Positions 60,804 to 64,000 of a stretch of DNA of 64,000 bases are shown one piece after another. How positions within the stretch are numbered: the first letter of the stretch is position 1; every line of letters begins with the position of its first letter. Origin of the DNA: an uncultured Oscillospiraceae bacterium (GTDB lineage Bacteria > Bacillota > Clostridia > Oscillospirales > Acutalibacteraceae). The position numbers and the translations under genes are program-made. The stretch lies in the NCBI GenBank assembly GCA_900552265.1, contig URZE01000001.1, forward strand, positions 124,001 through 188,000. The letters are read 5' to 3'. The notes beneath the pieces were generated by a model. The model saw nothing but the letters and a program-made list of their open reading frames with translations. It ran no database searches and was not told the origin of the DNA.

Positions 60804-61688
60804 ATGCATATCGGGTTCTACTTCAAACACAAATTGAAAAACAAAATAATATTTTCTTTGGTCGCTGCAATTATTTTTACAGTATCAATATTTTGCATAT
60901 CTTTTCATTCTCAAAAAACATCTCCTTCAGAAGAATCTGTTGCAGAAATAAAACTACCGGTCATAATGTATCACATGGTTCTCAAAAACCCTAAAAACAA
61001 CAAATTCATAATATCTGAAAAAGATTTTGAAAATGACCTCAAATATATAAATTCAAACGGATATACAACAATTTTCGTAAGAGATTTGACAGAATACACA
61101 GAAGGTAAAAAACCACTTCCGAATAAACCTATTTTACTGACATTCGACGATGGAGCCCTTAATAATTACCTTTATGCTTTTCCGTTAGCAAAAAAGTACA
61201 ATGCAAAATTTGTTTTTTCTCCAATTGCCAAAGAGGCTGACAGATATTCTGAAGTAAAAGACGAGGCTCCCGAATATGCTCACGCAAATTGGGAAAAAAT
61301 TTCCGAGATGTCAAATTCCGGATTGGTAGAAATTCAAAATCACACATATAATATGCACTCTGCCAAAAAGCCGAGAATAGGATGCACAAAAAAGTCAGGT
61401 GAATCAAAAGAATCTTATAAAAATAAGCTCTCCAAAGATTTGGAAAAATCTCAAAATTTAATATTTGAAAAAACCGGTTCAAAACCTTCAGCATTTTTTT
61501 ACCCTTTTGGTGCTTGCAGCGATTGTACTGAAGAAATAGTTAAATCTCTTGGATTCAAAGCAACATTTATATGCGAAAGTAAAATTAACACCATAACAAA
61601 AGATCCAAATTGCTTATTTGGCCTTGGAAGATTTTTACGTCCACCCGGTATGCCATCAAAAAAATTTTTTTCAAAGTGGGAAAAATAA
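60804..61688 (+). CDS. Polysaccharide deacetylase (NodB homology domain)
   Basis: A membrane-anchored or exported carbohydrate esterase 4 protein of 294 residues; such enzymes N-deacetylate peptidoglycan or other polysaccharides. N-terminal helix (IIFSLVAAIIFTVSIFCISF), IMYHMV motif, metal Asp motif ILLTFDDGALNNYLYAFPL, His motif EIQNHTYNMH, and SAFFYPFGACSDCTEEIVKSLGF (the family's RxPxG counterpart is YPFG). CGGAG SD precedes ATG 60804. Likely cotranscribed with the amidase-like SH3 gene 34 nt downstream. Confidence 0.88.
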   Translation: MHIGFYFKHKLKNKIIFSLVAAIIFTVSIFCISFHSQKTSPSEESVAEIKLPVIMYHMVLKNPKNNKFIISEKDFENDLKYINSNGYTTIFVRDLTEYTEGKKPLPNKPILLTFDDGALNNYLYAFPLAKKYNAKFVFSPIAKEADRYSEVKDEAPEYAHANWEKISEMSNSGLVEIQNHTYNMHSAKKPRIGCTKKSGESKESYKNKLSKDLEKSQNLIFEKTGSKPSAFFYPFGACSDCTEEIVKSLGFKATFICESKINTITKDPNCLFGLGRFLRPPGMPSKKFFSKWEK

Positions 61689-61722
61689 AACAATTTTAAA
61701 ATTTTTAACGGAGTGATGATCA

Positions 61723-62406
61723 ATGCCTACTGCTTATTTTGAAACACAAAATCTAAACGAAATTTACGAATATTACATAAAATTAATAGTTGCAGAAATA
61801 AATGAATGCCTCAATTTAAGCGGCATTAGTTATTCGGATAAAACAAGTCCGGAAAAAGACACTTTCCAAAAAAACAATCTTGAAACAGCTCAAATCATAT
61901 TTACAGTAAACAACAATTCGATACCCATTCCATCCGATACTAAAGGAATTTACATATTTTTTACTGCAGGAAACCCCGAATCAAAACGTCTTGCAACCAT
62001 CATCAGTAAAAATTTAGGGAATATCCATTACAACCCATCAGACGTAAAAATGATATCCCAAGATGGAGAAATTTCTGATTTTCCTACCGTAACAATAGGA
62101 ATTGGATTTCAAGACAGCACAAAAGATATCAATTGGATTCGTGAAAACACTGAAGAAATTTCCAAAAACATTGTTATGTCATTGTCAGAATACTTCGGTC
62201 TACCCTTTGTTTCTTGTCAAAAATCCGACATAGGAATTACGAACACAGATGTAACTCTCCGCGTAAGACCTTCTGAAACATCAAAAATTACCGGAAGTTT
62301 GCCTGCAAACACCAAAGTTAAAATTGTCAGTCAATGGGAAAATTGGTATCTTATAGGTGAAAATGAAAATCTCGGTTACGTACAAAGCCGCTACATAACA
62401 ATGTAG
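61723..62406 (+). CDS. Amidase-3-like protein with C-terminal SH3b, zinc ligands apparently missing
   Basis: A 227-residue protein. Residues 1-160 follow the fold pattern of N-acetylmuramoyl-L-alanine amidase (GIYIFFTAGNPESKRLATIISKNL, DFPTVTIGIGFQDSTKDINWIRENTEEISKNI, LSEYFGLP), but the usual His and Glu zinc ligands are not where expected, so it is probably not catalytic. Residues 165-226 form an SH3b domain (VTLRVRPSETSKITGSLPANTKVKIVSQWENWYLI...GYVQSRYI). It has no signal peptide. ACGGAG SD precedes ATG 61723. A binding or scaffold role is possible. Confidence 0.7.
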   Translation: MPTAYFETQNLNEIYEYYIKLIVAEINECLNLSGISYSDKTSPEKDTFQKNNLETAQIIFTVNNNSIPIPSDTKGIYIFFTAGNPESKRLATIISKNLGNIHYNPSDVKMISQDGEISDFPTVTIGIGFQDSTKDINWIRENTEEISKNIVMSLSEYFGLPFVSCQKSDIGITNTDVTLRVRPSETSKITGSLPANTKVKIVSQWENWYLIGENENLGYVQSRYITM

Positions 62407-62501
62407 AAAAAACTAAAAATTCACATAAAGTTCTTATGGACATATTTTTTATTAAATTGTAAAATCGTCTTTGGTAATATTATAAAATCAAGGAGAAAAA
62501 C

Positions 62502-63923
62502 GTGTATAAAAATTACGACGAATTTATAGAAAAAATAAAAAACAAAAAAATATTGTTTTGTGGCGTGGGAAGAAGCAATGCCCCACTTATAGACATGATT
62601 ACACATGAAAATATAGCCGTTAGTGTATATGATTCAAAAAAAGAAGATGATTTAGACCAAAATTTAATTAAACACTTAAGGAATAATAAATTTGTTTCTT
62701 TACGTGTTCATGACGAAAGCATTTGGAACGAAGAGTATGATATAATTATCAGAACTCCGGGAATGAATTTTTTATGTGAAAAATTATCAACTGCCAGAGA
62801 AAACGGTGCTATCGTCACATCAGAAATGGAAATTTTCTTTGATATATGTCCTTGCCCAATAATAGGAATAACCGGAAGTGACGGAAAAACTACCGTTTCT
62901 ACTCTTATATACAAAATGTTAACCTTACAGGGAATTACTGCTCACTTGGGAGGAAATATCGGTTCTCCGCTTTTACCCAAAATATCTCAGATACACAAAA
63001 ATGATATTGCAGTCGTTGAATTGTCGAGCTTTCAGCTCATCTCTATGCGAAGAAGCCCGGACATAGCCGTCATAACCAATATATCACCGAATCACCTTGA
63101 TGTTCACAAAGACATGCAAGAATATATCGATGCAAAAAAACAAATTATTTTACACCAAAATGCATTTTCAAAAGCTGTTTTGAATTTTGATAATTTCGAA
63201 ACAAAAAAAATGAAAGACATAACTCGAGGAAAAACTTTATTTTTCAGTATATCAAACAAACTTAAAAACGGTATTTGGAAAGCCGACGATGGAAATATTA
63301 TAATTTCAAGAAACGGCAAAAACGAAAAAATAATGAATGTTTCAGAAATAAAAATTCCCGGTTGTCACAACATAGAAAACTATCTTGCTGCAATTACGGC
63401 TATTTCTGATTTAGTATCATTTCAAAATATAAGAAAAATTGCCAACTCTTTTAATGGAGTTGAACATAGAATAGAATTTGTAGATAAAATAAACGGTGTC
63501 ACGTATTATAATGATTCTATAGCCTCTACGCCAAATCGGACCATAAAAGGAGTATTGTCGCTATTCGATAAAAAAATTCTACTCATAGCGGGAGGATATG
63601 ACAAAAATATATCTTTTGACGAATTTGCTTCGGAAATAACTAAAAAAGTCTCTGTACTGATTTTACTCGGAAATACGTCCGAAAAAATAAAGAATAAAGT
63701 TATAGAATCGGAAAATTACAAAAAAAACAATCCAAAAATAATACAAGTAAAGTCTATGAATGAATCTGTAGAAGCAGCATATAACAATTCACAACCCGGA
63801 GATATAGTAGCACTTTCTCCTGCTTGTGCCAGTTTTGATCTATACAAAAATTTTGAAGACAAAGGAAAGCATTTTAAATCTCTTGTGAAATCTCTCAATA
63901 AAATTCATTCATTAAAAAATTAG
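62502..63923 (+). CDS. murD: UDP-N-acetylmuramoyl-L-alanine--D-glutamate ligase
   Basis: MurD (473 residues) adds D-glutamate, made by MurI in this same window, to UDP-MurNAc-L-Ala. N-terminal UDP-binding Rossmann part (ILFCGVGRSNAPLIDMI), ATP loop GITGSDGKTTVSTLIYKML, VVELSSFQL, NISPNHLDVHKDMQEYIDAK (with the carbamylated-Lys region), and the C-terminal SPACASFDLYKNFEDKGKHF. GTG 62502 is the start, 7 nt after AAGGAG. Confidence 0.95.
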   Translation: MYKNYDEFIEKIKNKKILFCGVGRSNAPLIDMITHENIAVSVYDSKKEDDLDQNLIKHLRNNKFVSLRVHDESIWNEEYDIIIRTPGMNFLCEKLSTARENGAIVTSEMEIFFDICPCPIIGITGSDGKTTVSTLIYKMLTLQGITAHLGGNIGSPLLPKISQIHKNDIAVVELSSFQLISMRRSPDIAVITNISPNHLDVHKDMQEYIDAKKQIILHQNAFSKAVLNFDNFETKKMKDITRGKTLFFSISNKLKNGIWKADDGNIIISRNGKNEKIMNVSEIKIPGCHNIENYLAAITAISDLVSFQNIRKIANSFNGVEHRIEFVDKINGVTYYNDSIASTPNRTIKGVLSLFDKKILLIAGGYDKNISFDEFASEITKKVSVLILLGNTSEKIKNKVIESENYKKNNPKIIQVKSMNESVEAAYNNSQPGDIVALSPACASFDLYKNFEDKGKHFKSLVKSLNKIHSLKN

Positions 63924-64000
63924 TATGTTAATTTAAAACACACATTACAGTTAAAATTTCACAAAAAATTAAAAATATATCCGACATACATAAAGGTATG

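Noticed and set aside
63924..64000. Start of another gene at the right edge
   Set aside because: An ATG at the very end lacks a clear SD and too little sequence remains to judge.

Overview
The window is a dense, AT-rich stretch of chromosome from a low-GC Gram-positive bacterium. The combination of an ylxM-ffh-rpsP-khpA-rimM-trmD operon, an rpsF-ssb-rpsR operon, dipicolinate synthase genes (dpaAB), a class B sortase, NfnAB-type flavoproteins, DUF1934-argS, and a YlbF-family gene next to mutS points to an endospore-forming (or recently spore-forming) member of the Clostridia, probably near the Oscillospiraceae. The species assignment is inference; no rRNA gene is present. Shine-Dalgarno (SD) sites are strong (GGAGG/AAAGG), non-ATG starts are frequent, and many sigma-A promoters with 16-18 nt spacers are readable.

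Layout. 1-5.86 kb (minus): miaB-ylbF-mutS-mutL, a tRNA-modification and mismatch-repair operon; mutL runs off the window. 5.9-7.6 kb: a DUF378 membrane protein, a small membrane protein whose start lies in a terminator-like hairpin, and two orphan secreted proteins. 7.66-11.8 kb (minus): nfnA-nfnB, an M50 metalloprotease, a flavin reductase-like protein and fabG. 12.0-14.8 kb (minus): a secreted GH24 lysozyme split by an SH3 domain, and a class Ic aspartate aminotransferase. 14.86-21.0 kb (plus): dpaAB, dCMP deaminase, a FUSC-like membrane protein, a transglutaminase, and the folate genes folE-folP-folB-folK. 21.0-23.6 kb: an orphan coiled-coil protein, RNase P RNA (rnpB) and a small GG-motif protein. 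23.6-31.25 kb (minus): def, sortase B, a zinc-ribbon protein, an MBL hydrolase, relA, recJ, tcdA. 31.3-38.9 kb: NatAB-type ABC exporter (minus) divergent from uvrB-uvrA and a DUF975 protein (plus). 39.1-41.2 kb (minus): cupin, luxS, rpsR-ssb-rpsF. 41.45-42.26 kb: a secreted HNH-like nuclease candidate carrying a nuclear-localisation-like motif. 42.6-46.1 kb: phosphohexomutase, a small orphan gene, a GH25-LysM lysozyme, tRNA-Thr and tRNA-Tyr. 46.4-50.5 kb (minus): ddl-murI-DUF1934-argS. 50.8-53.7 kb: asparaginase, XRE regulator divergent from a lipoprotein, rdgB, initiator tRNA. 54.3-56.8 kb: response regulator, sensorless histidine kinase, a left-handed beta-helix protein, and a Crh/HPr-like protein. 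57.1-60.6 kb (minus): SRP/ribosome-maturation operon. 60.8-63.9 kb (plus): polysaccharide deacetylase, degenerate amidase-SH3 protein, murD.

Most of the window is housekeeping: DNA repair (mutSL, uvrAB, recJ, rdgB), translation and tRNA modification (miaB, tcdA, trmD, rimM, argS, def, rnpB, ffh), folate synthesis, stringent response, and cell-wall synthesis and remodelling (murI, ddl, murD, lysozymes, deacetylase, SH3 proteins). The most unusual items are the secreted HNH-like protein with a bipartite NLS-like motif and no adjacent immunity gene, genes that appear to start at CTG or ATA, face-to-face promoters between the XRE and lipoprotein genes, a start codon inside a terminator-like loop, an HPr with tyrosine in place of the active-site histidine, and strong SDs that drive mini-ORFs ahead of a kinase and a beta-helix gene.
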